DNA from: JAVVFH01 sp032250585
GTDB taxonomy: Bacteria > Pseudomonadota > Gammaproteobacteria > Xanthomonadales > SZUA-36
Length of the DNA: 38,510 bases
Direction: 5' to 3'
Assembly (NCBI GenBank): GCA_032250585.1
Contig: JAVVFH010000005.1
Span: 1 to 38,510, forward strand
Part shown: piece after piece, positions 1-5,962 of the stretch
How the letters are laid out: every line of letters begins with the position of its first letter
Position numbering within the stretch: position 1 is the stretch's first letter
Notes under the pieces: generated by a model
Told to the model about the DNA's origin: nothing
Database searches by the model: none
What the model saw: only the letters and a program-made list of their open reading frames with translations
Made by a program: the position numbers and the translations under genes

Positions 1-555
1 ATGTGAGCGCAGCAAAGCCACGCTTTTGCGCAGCGAATCCATAACGGGCTGGGATGCCCGTTTATGGACAGATACTATGTAGTCCTGCTTGTCCAAGCCC
101 GTGTTCGCTTTTAGAACTTCGGCCGAGTGAATGCGTCCGAAGGACGGAAAATAATAATCGGCCGGAGCCGAATAAGGGGCTGGAGCAATCAGAACGCTGT
201 CTTCGAGCAGCGTGATCCGGCTGCTCCGTTCCGTGGGCGTACCGCGGATGCCGATGTTGGGTCTCAACGCCCAGCCGTCCTCAATTTGCAGGGACAATCC
301 GGGAACTCGGCGCAGCGCGCGCTGGACGTCGGTCGTCTCGAAGGTCGACGGGTCGTCGCTCGTCAAAACGCTGGCGCCGCCGGCGACGTCACGTGCCGTT
401 TGCGCCGTGCCGAAAATGGTCAGCGGTTCGAGTTGGGCGCACTTGGGCCCTTTAGCGGAATCGTCGGCGAGGGCGGAGTCATTGCACTCGGCCATCGTGT
501 TCAGTGAAAGAGCCGGCAGAACGCTCGATGTTCCGAGAGTGACGGTTTTTGGCAT
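1..555 (-). pseudogene. FecA-type TonB-dependent receptor, N-terminal part only; apparently truncated or rearranged
   Basis: The minus-strand frame opens at ATG 553-555 behind a GAGGAA ribosome site, with an in-frame stop upstream, and stays open to the window edge. It has a weak signal peptide (possible cleavage after SALA), a TonB-box-like stretch (LEPLTIFGTA) and a plug domain with RALRRVPGLSLQ, NIGIRGTP, ITLLEDSVLIAPAPYSAP and YYFPSFGRIHSAEVLK. These match FecA-family plugs for ferric siderophores such as ferric citrate. After EVLK the family normally continues with G-x-S-x-I-x-Y-G-P and then the barrel. Here, left of about position 112, an unrelated polar sequence follows with uncommon codons (ATA, GTA, TCT), so the plug is cut. 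Whether barrel sequence resumes beyond the window cannot be seen. Confidence is high for the receptor identity and moderate for the break. Confidence 0.7.
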
Positions 556-587
556 GGTTGCAGTTCCTCGAAGGTGTATAATGTTTT

Positions 588-608
588 AAATACGAATGCG
601 TCGTATTT
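588..608. promoter_or_regulatory. Inverted repeat, possible operator
   Basis: AAATACGA, a 5-base spacer (ATGCG), then TCGTATTT: perfect 8-base arms. It lies about 33 bases upstream of the TonB-receptor start codon at 555 on the minus strand and upstream of the bfd promoter. It does not match the Fur consensus. The regulator is unknown. Confidence 0.4.
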
Positions 609-640
609 GCGTAAAGGATGATTCGGAAAGTTTTTTCTAT

Positions 641-670
641 TTGACAACCGTTCTCATTCGCATTTATGAT
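641..670 (+). promoter_or_regulatory. bfd promoter with overlapping Fur-like box
   Basis: TTGACA (641-646) and TATGAT (665-670) are separated by 18 bases and form a sigma70-type promoter pointing at bfd (start 716). The spacer and -10 read on the minus strand as AAATGCGAATGAGAAC, which resembles Fur-box hexamers (NATWAT type). The site sits between a TonB receptor gene and bfd, both typical Fur targets, so iron repression is a reasonable inference. The match is imperfect. Confidence 0.5.
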
Positions 671-715
671 TCAGGTCAACTGCCGCTCCTTCAATTTCTG
701 ACACACTGGAGTCCC

Positions 716-931
716 ATGTATATTTGCGTTTGTCATGCCGTTACCGAGACCGCCATTCGCCAAGCCGTGCGAAAAGGGGCACACAACCTGCAGGACCTGG
801 GTTTTCAGACCGGGGCCGGGACACAGTGCGGCAGCTGCGTGCGGCTGGCCCGTGAAATCATTGCCGGAGAACTCGAGCAGCAGGGTTGTCCGCCTTCGTC
901 CGTCAAACTCCGGATCGTGGCCACCGGCTGA
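716..931 (+). CDS. bfd: Bacterioferritin-associated ferredoxin Bfd
   Basis: This 71-residue protein starts at ATG 716; an in-frame ATG at 596 lies upstream of the promoter and is not used. Cysteines 4 and 6 (YICVCHAV) and 38 and 41 (GTQCGSC) are the four [2Fe-2S] ligands in the C-x-C...C-x2-C spacing of the BFD-like domain. In the known family, Bfd docks on bacterioferritin and passes electrons to reduce stored ferric iron, so that ferrous iron is released to the cytosol. The next gene encodes bacterioferritin, which fits. The upstream promoter carries a Fur-like box, matching induction of Bfd in iron starvation. Length is typical for the family (about 60-75 residues). Confidence 0.93.
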   Translation: MYICVCHAVTETAIRQAVRKGAHNLQDLGFQTGAGTQCGSCVRLAREIIAGELEQQGCPPSSVKLRIVATG

Positions 932-981
932 CCCCGCTTGGCGCCATGAAATTCGCCGCTGACGCAGCTTCACCGTATGCC

Positions 982-994
982 AATGATTATCATT
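982..994. promoter_or_regulatory. Fur box upstream of bfr
   Basis: AATGATTATCATT is a perfect palindrome about a central T and matches the core of the Fur 19-mer consensus. It lies 81 bases upstream of the bfr start codon, in the 143-base gap after bfd. A TAGAAT at 1019-1024 could be a -10, but no good -35 was seen. Confidence 0.6.
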
Positions 995-1074
995 CCGGCA
1001 GGAAATTCATTCCTTTTGTAGAATGATCTCTTCGAGGGCGTTGTGCGCCCTGAATATCACTGGAGAGTCACGAC

Positions 1075-1539
1075 ATGAAAGGCGACGTAAAAGTCATAGA
1101 GCACCTGAATAGCGTTCTGCGCAACGAGTTGACGGCCATCAACCAGTATTTCCTGCACTCGCGAATGTACAAAGACTGGGGCCTGGCACGTCTTGCCGAC
1201 AAGGAGCGCGAAGAGTCCATCGACGAGATGAAGCATGCCGATGAGTTGATCGAACGCATCCTGTTCCTGCAGGGCCTGCCAAACCTGCAGGACATCGGCA
1301 AACTGCGCATTGGCGAAAACACGCGGGAAATGCTGGAGTGCGACCTCGCGCTCGAGATGGAGGCGCTTCCCGACCTGAAAGAGGCGGTCGAGTATTGCGA
1401 GTCCGTTCGCGATTACGTCAGCAGAGACCTGTTCGACAGCATTCTTGCTTCTGAAGAAGATCACGTTGACTGGCTGGAAACGCAGCTCGATTTGATCGAA
1501 CGTATCGGGCTGGAAAACTACCAGCAGTCGCAGGTCTGA
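1075..1539 (+). CDS. bfr: Bacterioferritin
   Basis: A 154-residue ferritin-like four-helix protein. The dinuclear ferroxidase ligands are all present: E18, E51, H54, E94, E127 and H130. Y25 is conserved, and M52 is the axial haem ligand that separates bacterioferritin from plain ferritin. It oxidises Fe(II) and stores the mineral inside a 24-subunit cytosolic shell; Bfd, encoded immediately upstream, would reduce the store for release. GGAGAG precedes the ATG at 1075. A Fur box lies 81 bases upstream, suggesting iron-dependent control of its own transcript. Length matches the family (about 155-160 residues). Confidence 0.95.
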   Translation: MKGDVKVIEHLNSVLRNELTAINQYFLHSRMYKDWGLARLADKEREESIDEMKHADELIERILFLQGLPNLQDIGKLRIGENTREMLECDLALEMEALPDLKEAVEYCESVRDYVSRDLFDSILASEEDHVDWLETQLDLIERIGLENYQQSQV

Positions 1540-1558
1540 AAGGCCCGTTTCAGCGCAG

Positions 1559-1588
1559 CGAGGCCGCTTTCAGGGAGCCTTCGTTTTT
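1559..1588 (+). terminator. Possible Rho-independent terminator after bfr
   Basis: CGAGGC pairs with GCC(T)TCG around a loop of about 12 bases, with one bulged T, followed directly by TTTTT (1584-1588). The stem is short and the call moderate. It would end the bfd-bfr transcript before the sufT promoter. Confidence 0.4.
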
Positions 1589-1593
1589 GTTAC

Positions 1594-1618
1594 TTGACAA
1601 ATGATGCGGCCGGCCGCA
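1594..1618 (+). promoter_or_regulatory. sufT upstream region: -35-like TTGACA and a 14-bp palindrome
   Basis: TTGACA at 1594-1599 is followed by TGCGGCCGGCCGCA (1605-1618), a perfect 14-bp palindrome that ends 13 bases before the sufT ATG. It occupies the place of a promoter spacer or operator. No clear ribosome binding site precedes the ATG. Confidence 0.35.
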
Positions 1619-1631
1619 CTTTTCAATCATC

Positions 1632-2183
1632 ATGTTTTCAAACAACAGCCAACCCTGCACTTTCGAGCGCGACTGCGACGTTGTGATGATTCCGGCCGGT
1701 GATGAGGTCACGCTGCCAGCGGGCACCGTGGGCTACATCACCCAGGCCCTTGGCGGCAGTTTCACGGTGTTCGTCGACGGCAACCTTTTTCGGGTCGCCG
1801 GCACGGATGCAGACGCCATCGGCGAGGAACCGGTGCTGCCACCCAGACTGCCGGACGATGCGACGGAAGAAGACGTCGAACGCCTGCTGTGGGACCAGAT
1901 GAAGACCGTCTATGATCCCGAAATTCCGGTAAACATCGTTGACTTGGGACTCATCTACCGCTGTGACATGAAAGAAGACGAAAACGGCAATCGCGTCGTG
2001 GATGTCGTAATGACACTGACGGCGCCCGGTTGTGGCATGGGCGACATTTTGGTGGACGACGTCAAGTCGAAGCTGGAACTCGTGCCGACCATCGAGCGGG
2101 CCAACGTGGAACTGACCCTGGACCCGCCCTGGAACCACCACATGATGTCCGAAGTCGCCCGGCTCGAAACCGGTATGTTCTGA
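1632..2183 (+). CDS. sufT: Fe-S cluster assembly protein SufT (MIP18/DUF59 family)
   Basis: A 183-residue protein with an N-terminal segment of about 65 residues typical of the proteobacterial SufT subfamily and a C-terminal MIP18 (DUF59) domain. The domain shows YDPEIPVNIVDLGLIY and LTAPGCGMGDIL; the cysteine in the latter is the invariant residue of the family. SufT is an auxiliary factor in maturation of Fe-S proteins. It usually sits in a suf operon, but here it stands alone next to the iron-storage genes bfd and bfr, so the link is iron homeostasis rather than a full suf operon. It is convergent with apbE, with only one base between the two stop codons. Confidence 0.88.
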   Translation: MFSNNSQPCTFERDCDVVMIPAGDEVTLPAGTVGYITQALGGSFTVFVDGNLFRVAGTDADAIGEEPVLPPRLPDDATEEDVERLLWDQMKTVYDPEIPVNIVDLGLIYRCDMKEDENGNRVVDVVMTLTAPGCGMGDILVDDVKSKLELVPTIERANVELTLDPPWNHHMMSEVARLETGMF

Positions 2184-2184
2184 A

Positions 2185-3246
2185 TCAGGAACCGTTCGCC
2201 TCGCCGGGGTCCTTCACGACGCTCTCGATGCCCTCGGCCAACTCGATCCTGGCTGCTATCTGCGGGGTCATTTGAACCGTTCCGGACTCGTCGATCAGCA
2301 ACACCTCATCCAGGCCCAGCGAGCGGGCCACTGTCACCCATTGATCACTTCCCGCGACGATCAGCGCCGTGGCCGCTGCGTCTGCAAAAGCGCCGTCCGC
2401 AGCGATCACCGTGACCGATACCAGACCTTCGACGGGCCATCCGGTGCGTGGGTCGAGGATGTGCGGGTAGCGGCGTTCCTGATCGCGACGGAAGCGTTCG
2501 TAGTTGCCCGACGTAAAAACAGCTTCTTCGCCCTGTGTCTCCAGTGAGCCGATGATGCCACCGGCCGGATTGCGCACCGCGATGCGCCAGCTCCGGTCTC
2601 CGTGGCGGCCGATGGCGCGCAGGTCTCCTCCCGCGTTGACGATGGCATTATCGATGCCCAATGTCTTGAGCAATTCGCAGGCCCGGTCGACGGCATAGCC
2701 CTTGGCGATACCGCCAAAGTCGAGCTGGACGGCGTTGTTGGTTGAGCTCATGAGCTGGCCTTCGATCCGGATGTTCAGCGTCGAGGGTTGGCGCCGGACG
2801 ATTTCCGCAATGGCCTGCATGGCGGGCGGCGGCCCTTCGATCGGGTATTCGGAACTGTGAAAACCCCACAATCTGACCAATGCGCCGACGGCAGCATTGA
2901 AACGTCCGTCCGTGCGCCGTTCCATGTCCTGTGAAAGGCGGGTCAACTCGATCAGCGACGGATCGGCCGTGACCGCGTAGCCGCGGGCAAATGCCTCGTT
3001 GATGCCGGTCAGCTTCCCGGGCTCCCAGGGGTGCCAGTCCCGGTGCATTAACTGGAACGACTCGCGGAGTTTCCCGAAGGCTTCCCGGGCACGGACTTCG
3101 TCGTCAGTCCAGAGAACCACCTCGAGTACCGTGCCGAATACGAAGAACTCTGCGCGGTACTCAGCGTAACGGCTGCAGGCGCTGGCGACCAGCAAGGAGA
3201 GCAGCGTAAGCAGCGCAAAACAGGCTGTAGGGAGCATGCGTATCAT
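2185..3246 (-). CDS. apbE: FAD:protein FMN transferase ApbE, lipoprotein
   Basis: A 353-residue protein with a lipoprotein-like signal peptide: hydrophobic residues 5-22 and a cysteine at 24 in VASACS. Family motifs are LDFGGIAKGYAVDRA and NAGGDLRAIG, followed by the C-terminal ADAAATALIVAG segment that helps bind Mg-FAD. ApbE uses FAD to attach FMN covalently to threonine in periplasmic or membrane flavoproteins such as NqrB/C, RnfG/D and NosR. No such target is encoded in the window. The neighbouring divergent ygbA gene has a DNR-type site, hinting at an anaerobic or nitrogen-oxide context, but that is inference. The start is ATG 3246; no good ribosome site was seen for it or for the ATG nine bases further in. 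Confidence 0.9.
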   Translation of the reverse strand: MIRMLPTACFALLTLLSLLVASACSRYAEYRAEFFVFGTVLEVVLWTDDEVRAREAFGKLRESFQLMHRDWHPWEPGKLTGINEAFARGYAVTADPSLIELTRLSQDMERRTDGRFNAAVGALVRLWGFHSSEYPIEGPPPAMQAIAEIVRRQPSTLNIRIEGQLMSSTNNAVQLDFGGIAKGYAVDRACELLKTLGIDNAIVNAGGDLRAIGRHGDRSWRIAVRNPAGGIIGSLETQGEEAVFTSGNYERFRRDQERRYPHILDPRTGWPVEGLVSVTVIAADGAFADAAATALIVAGSDQWVTVARSLGLDEVLLIDESGTVQMTPQIAARIELAEGIESVVKDPGEANGS

Positions 3247-3322
3247 CGGACCGTCAGGATAGCAGAGCCGTCGCGCGCGGGCGCCGGTGGGGCGGGTTCA
3301 TGGGGTGGTTCATACGGTCGCC

Positions 3323-3364
3323 TTGACGCCGGTCAAAGATTACGCCGTGCCGTGCGATTATGCT
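3323..3364 (+). promoter_or_regulatory. DNR/FNR-type box and -10 of the ygbA-family gene
   Basis: TTGAC-N4-GTCAA (3323-3336) is a perfect inverted repeat of the CRP/FNR superfamily, closest to DNR/NNR sites that respond to nitric oxide. TATGCT at 3359-3364 is a plausible -10. With +1 at 3371 the box is centred exactly at -41.5 and the hexamer occupies -12 to -7, the geometry of a class II activated promoter. Confidence 0.65.
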
Positions 3365-3370
3365 CTCAGC

Positions 3371-3832
3371 ATGAAAACAGCGAATGCAACAGCGACCGAA
3401 TCGACCCCCACGGCGGTTGAATTCAGGGGTACGGCGGGTGGACTTACGGGCCGCCTGCAACGCGAACTGAAGACGCTGCAGTGCATGACCGACATGCACT
3501 GCGCGCATCACCACGCCGCCTATGACGGTGGCCGCTGCGGAGATTGTGAGGACTTGATGCGCTACGCGGCCAGGCGTCTGCAAAAATGCCCATACGGTAA
3601 AGACAAGCCGACCTGCGCCAAGTGCCCTGTCCATTGCTACAAGGCGCTGCAGCGCCAGCAGGTCCGGGACATCATGCGTTTTGCCGGTCCGCGGATGATC
3701 TGGCGCCATCCATGGAAAGCCGTGGTGCACATCGTTGACAAAACCCGGCAAGCGGAGCACCCAATGAAACGCCGAAGGCGCATCAGGGCTGCCAACTCAG
3801 AGAGAAATACAGGGACCGGCCCGGAGCGTTGA
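3371..3832 (+). CDS. ygbA: YgbA-family (nitrous oxide-stimulated promoter) protein
   Basis: A 153-residue protein matching the YgbA_NO family: LQRELKTLQCMTDMHCAHHH, CGDCEDLMRYAARRL, KPTCAKCPVHCY and IMRFAGPRMIWRHPWKAV. Seven cysteines and several histidines suggest metal binding. E. coli YgbA is induced by nitric oxide through NsrR; its function is poorly defined, with reports linking it to recovery from nitrosative stress. Here a DNR/FNR-type box replaces NsrR control. The start at ATG 3371 coincides with the predicted transcription start and has no ribosome site, so the mRNA may be leaderless. The basic C-terminus (KRRRRIR) overlaps the 3' end of btuB by 50 bases on the opposite strand. Confidence 0.82.
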   Translation: MKTANATATESTPTAVEFRGTAGGLTGRLQRELKTLQCMTDMHCAHHHAAYDGGRCGDCEDLMRYAARRLQKCPYGKDKPTCAKCPVHCYKALQRQQVRDIMRFAGPRMIWRHPWKAVVHIVDKTRQAEHPMKRRRRIRAANSERNTGTGPER

Positions 3833-5582
3833 AGCCAAAAGCCGGCTCGTAATTTTCATCGGCCAGATTATCCGCACGCAATTCGAAACGCCACGCCGGT
3901 GCGAAGACCCAGCCTGTGCGCAAGCTCAAAATCTGGTATCCCGCCAGCGAGATGTCGCCGAAGTCTTCGCGCCGCCCGGAAAAAAACCAATCCAGTCCGA
4001 TCCATGATCCATTCGCGAAACGGCGGTCGAGCGTGACCGAACCTTTTTCCTCCGGCCGCCGCAGCAGGGAGCGGCCCGTCTGGCGGTCTTCGGTGTTTTG
4101 CAGCGTGGCGTTGACGCTCCATTGCCAGGCGTTCGTTGTCCGACGGTATTCCAGCTCCAATCCTTCCTGGCGGGCTTCGGCGACGTTGACGGCCCGGAAG
4201 AGCGGTCCGTTGAACGCGATCAAATCGTCGGTATTGGTTCGGTAGATCGAGGCCGTAAAAATCCCGGCCTTGTCGTGTCGCCAGCGCAGGCCCAGTTCGC
4301 CGCTGACCGAGGACTCCGGGTCCAGTTCGGGATTGCCGGCGAACAGATCACCGAAGCCAGGCGAGAACTGTTCGCTGAAGTTCGGCCCGCGGAAGGCCGT
4401 GCCGTAACTGCCCCGTATCTGCAAAGATTCGTTGATGTCGTAGCCCAGTGCCGCCTGGCCGGTTAAACGGCTGCTGAAACGGCTGTTGTCGTCGAGTCTG
4501 CCGCTGATTTCGAGACGCCAGGCGCCGAGGTCCTGATCGTAGGCGGCAAACGCACCGACATTGTGACGACTTTCGTCCCAGGATTCGGCCGCGCGCCCCT
4601 TTTCGGCGTAATAATCCAGCCCGAAACCCAGGCGTCCCCCGGCCGCGGGATAGAAGCGATTCTGCCAGCCCAGTTCGAAGCGCTCGGATTGGAACAAGGA
4701 ACTGGAAAACTCGAAGTCCGACTCCAGTTCGTCATCGACGTAACCGGCGTGCAGATCGTAATCCCAGGCCGGTGACAGGCTGCCATGGAAGCCCAGCGAG
4801 GAGATCACTTGCCGGGCCTGCGAAACGCCCTGGTCGAACTCCGATTCGTTGTCCAGCGCCAGCAGGCTGTAGGACCAGCGGCCGTCATCCCATTCGCTCG
4901 ATCCCTTGATCCCGAGGTTGACGCTCTTGAAACCGTCGGCATCCGGGTGATAGCTGAACCCGTCGGGATTCTGCGCGGAAAAACCGTCGACCTCGCGTAT
5001 ACCGGCATTGATGCTCAGGCGGCTGCGCTCGCCACCGAAACCCGCGCCGCCCGCAAATTCACGGCTGCCGTAACTGCCGCCCGCAAGACGCGCCCAGGGA
5101 TCCGGGTCGCTGCGTGTGAATATGGCGATAACGCCGCCGATCGAATCCGAGCCGTACAGGCTGCCGCGTGGGCCGCGCACGATCTCGACGCGCTCGATCT
5201 GGTTCACCGGCAGTTGCTCCCAGCCGTAACTGCCCGTATTGGACGAACTGATACGGACGCCGTCGAGCAGCACCAGGACATGGTTCGAATTGCTTCCGCG
5301 CAGGAAGACGCTGGTTTGCGATCCGGGCCCGCCAGTGCGGACGATATCGAGCCCGGGCTGCATCCGCAGAAGTTCGAACAGGTCCGGGGCGAGAGAAAGG
5401 TCGATGTGTTCCCGAGTAATCACGCTGACCGCGGCAAGGGACTGCTCCAGCGGTTCGGTCGTTCGCGATGGAGTGACGACCAGGTTGGGCTTTAAATCGT
5501 AGGGTTCGGCATCTTCAGCGCCGGCCATTTGGGGGATGGCTGACCAAAATAGCAAGCCAAGTAAAAACCTCGTGGAATCCAT
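3783..5582 (-). CDS. btuB: TonB-dependent vitamin B12 receptor BtuB
   Basis: A 599-residue outer-membrane receptor, close to the 614 residues of E. coli BtuB. Residues 1-22 form a signal peptide (cleavage near GAEDAEPYD). A TonB box follows (PNLVVTPSR), then the plug: AAVSVITREHID, LRMQPGLDIVR, LRGSNSNHVLVLLDGVRI, INQIERVEIVRGPRGSLYGSDSIGGVIAIFTR-type motifs, and a 22-strand barrel ending in SLSWQP. It imports cobalamin with energy from TonB-ExbBD. The start at 5582 is preceded by CGGAG at correct spacing; the frame is open further upstream only because it runs through the riboswitch. The cobalamin riboswitch at 5690-5920 confirms the substrate. No BtuCDF genes are nearby. Confidence 0.93.
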   Translation of the reverse strand: MDSTRFLLGLLFWSAIPQMAGAEDAEPYDLKPNLVVTPSRTTEPLEQSLAAVSVITREHIDLSLAPDLFELLRMQPGLDIVRTGGPGSQTSVFLRGSNSNHVLVLLDGVRISSSNTGSYGWEQLPVNQIERVEIVRGPRGSLYGSDSIGGVIAIFTRSDPDPWARLAGGSYGSREFAGGAGFGGERSRLSINAGIREVDGFSAQNPDGFSYHPDADGFKSVNLGIKGSSEWDDGRWSYSLLALDNESEFDQGVSQARQVISSLGFHGSLSPAWDYDLHAGYVDDELESDFEFSSSLFQSERFELGWQNRFYPAAGGRLGFGLDYYAEKGRAAESWDESRHNVGAFAAYDQDLGAWRLEISGRLDDNSRFSSRLTGQAALGYDINESLQIRGSYGTAFRGPNFSEQFSPGFGDLFAGNPELDPESSVSGELGLRWRHDKAGIFTASIYRTNTDDLIAFNGPLFRAVNVAEARQEGLELEYRRTTNAWQWSVNATLQNTEDRQTGRSLLRRPEEKGSVTLDRRFANGSWIGLDWFFSGRREDFGDISLAGYQILSLRTGWVFAPAWRFELRADNLADENYEPAFGFNAPGRSLYFSLSWQP

Positions 5583-5689
5583 TCTGTCTCCGGAGCGCAC
5601 ACCCGCGTCTGCAATGCGCTTCGAAGACGGGCCGGGGAAAAGAATCCATGAGCCCGGTTGCCCTCCGCAACGCGTTAAATTCGACTTTG

Positions 5690-5920
5690 GGCCGGTCTCC
5701 GGACTTGCGAGTGGTTCGATACCTGCACGGCGCCTTCCCACACCGAGGTGCAGTGGCGTCAGGCCGTACACGATCCGCAGATTGCCGGATCGGCTCGCTT
5801 ACCGTTGCGGGGGCAGTGCCGGACTTTAACCGGCTTCCCGTTTCACCCGGCAGGATTGATCCTGTATTCCCGGGCACCCAAGGCATTGGCCTCGCGGGAA
5901 TCCGTCAGGATCCCGGCGAG
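5690..5920 (-). ncRNA. Cobalamin (B12) riboswitch in the btuB leader
   Basis: Read on the minus strand, the leader contains the B12-box region CCGCAACGGTAAG preceded by AAGTCCGGCACTGCCCC and GGTGAAACGGGAAGCCGGT. It ends with a closing helix around GCAAGTCCGGAGACCGGCC near 5690. These are the conserved blocks of the cobalamin riboswitch, in order. It lies between a promoter (-10 at 5927-5932) and the btuB start at 5582, leaving about 107 bases for the expression platform. Binding of adenosylcobalamin would be expected to turn btuB off. Confidence 0.95.
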
Positions 5921-5926
5921 GCTCGC

Positions 5927-5932
5927 AGTATA
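5927..5932 (-). promoter_or_regulatory. -10 element of the btuB riboswitch promoter
   Basis: TATACT on the minus strand, with a weak -35 (TTTTCA) 17 bases upstream. It places the transcript start near 5920, at the 5' edge of the riboswitch. It lies just downstream of the fadE stop codon on the same strand. Confidence 0.5.
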
Positions 5933-5962
5933 GCAGCGAAACGTCTTTGTGAAAATCGAGGT

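Noticed and set aside
596..715. 40-residue extension of Bfd from ATG 596
   Set aside because: It runs through the predicted promoter and Fur-like box; Bfd proteins start at MYICVC-type sequence.
2175..2192. Small inverted repeat GTTC...GAAC at the sufT/apbE convergence
   Set aside because: Four-base arms only; expected by chance.
3254..3760. 168-codon minus-strand frame over ygbA
   Set aside because: Shadow of the conserved YgbA-family coding sequence and its promoter.
5583..5771. 63-residue N-terminal extension of BtuB
   Set aside because: It would translate part of the cobalamin riboswitch; a normal signal peptide and ribosome site exist at 5582.
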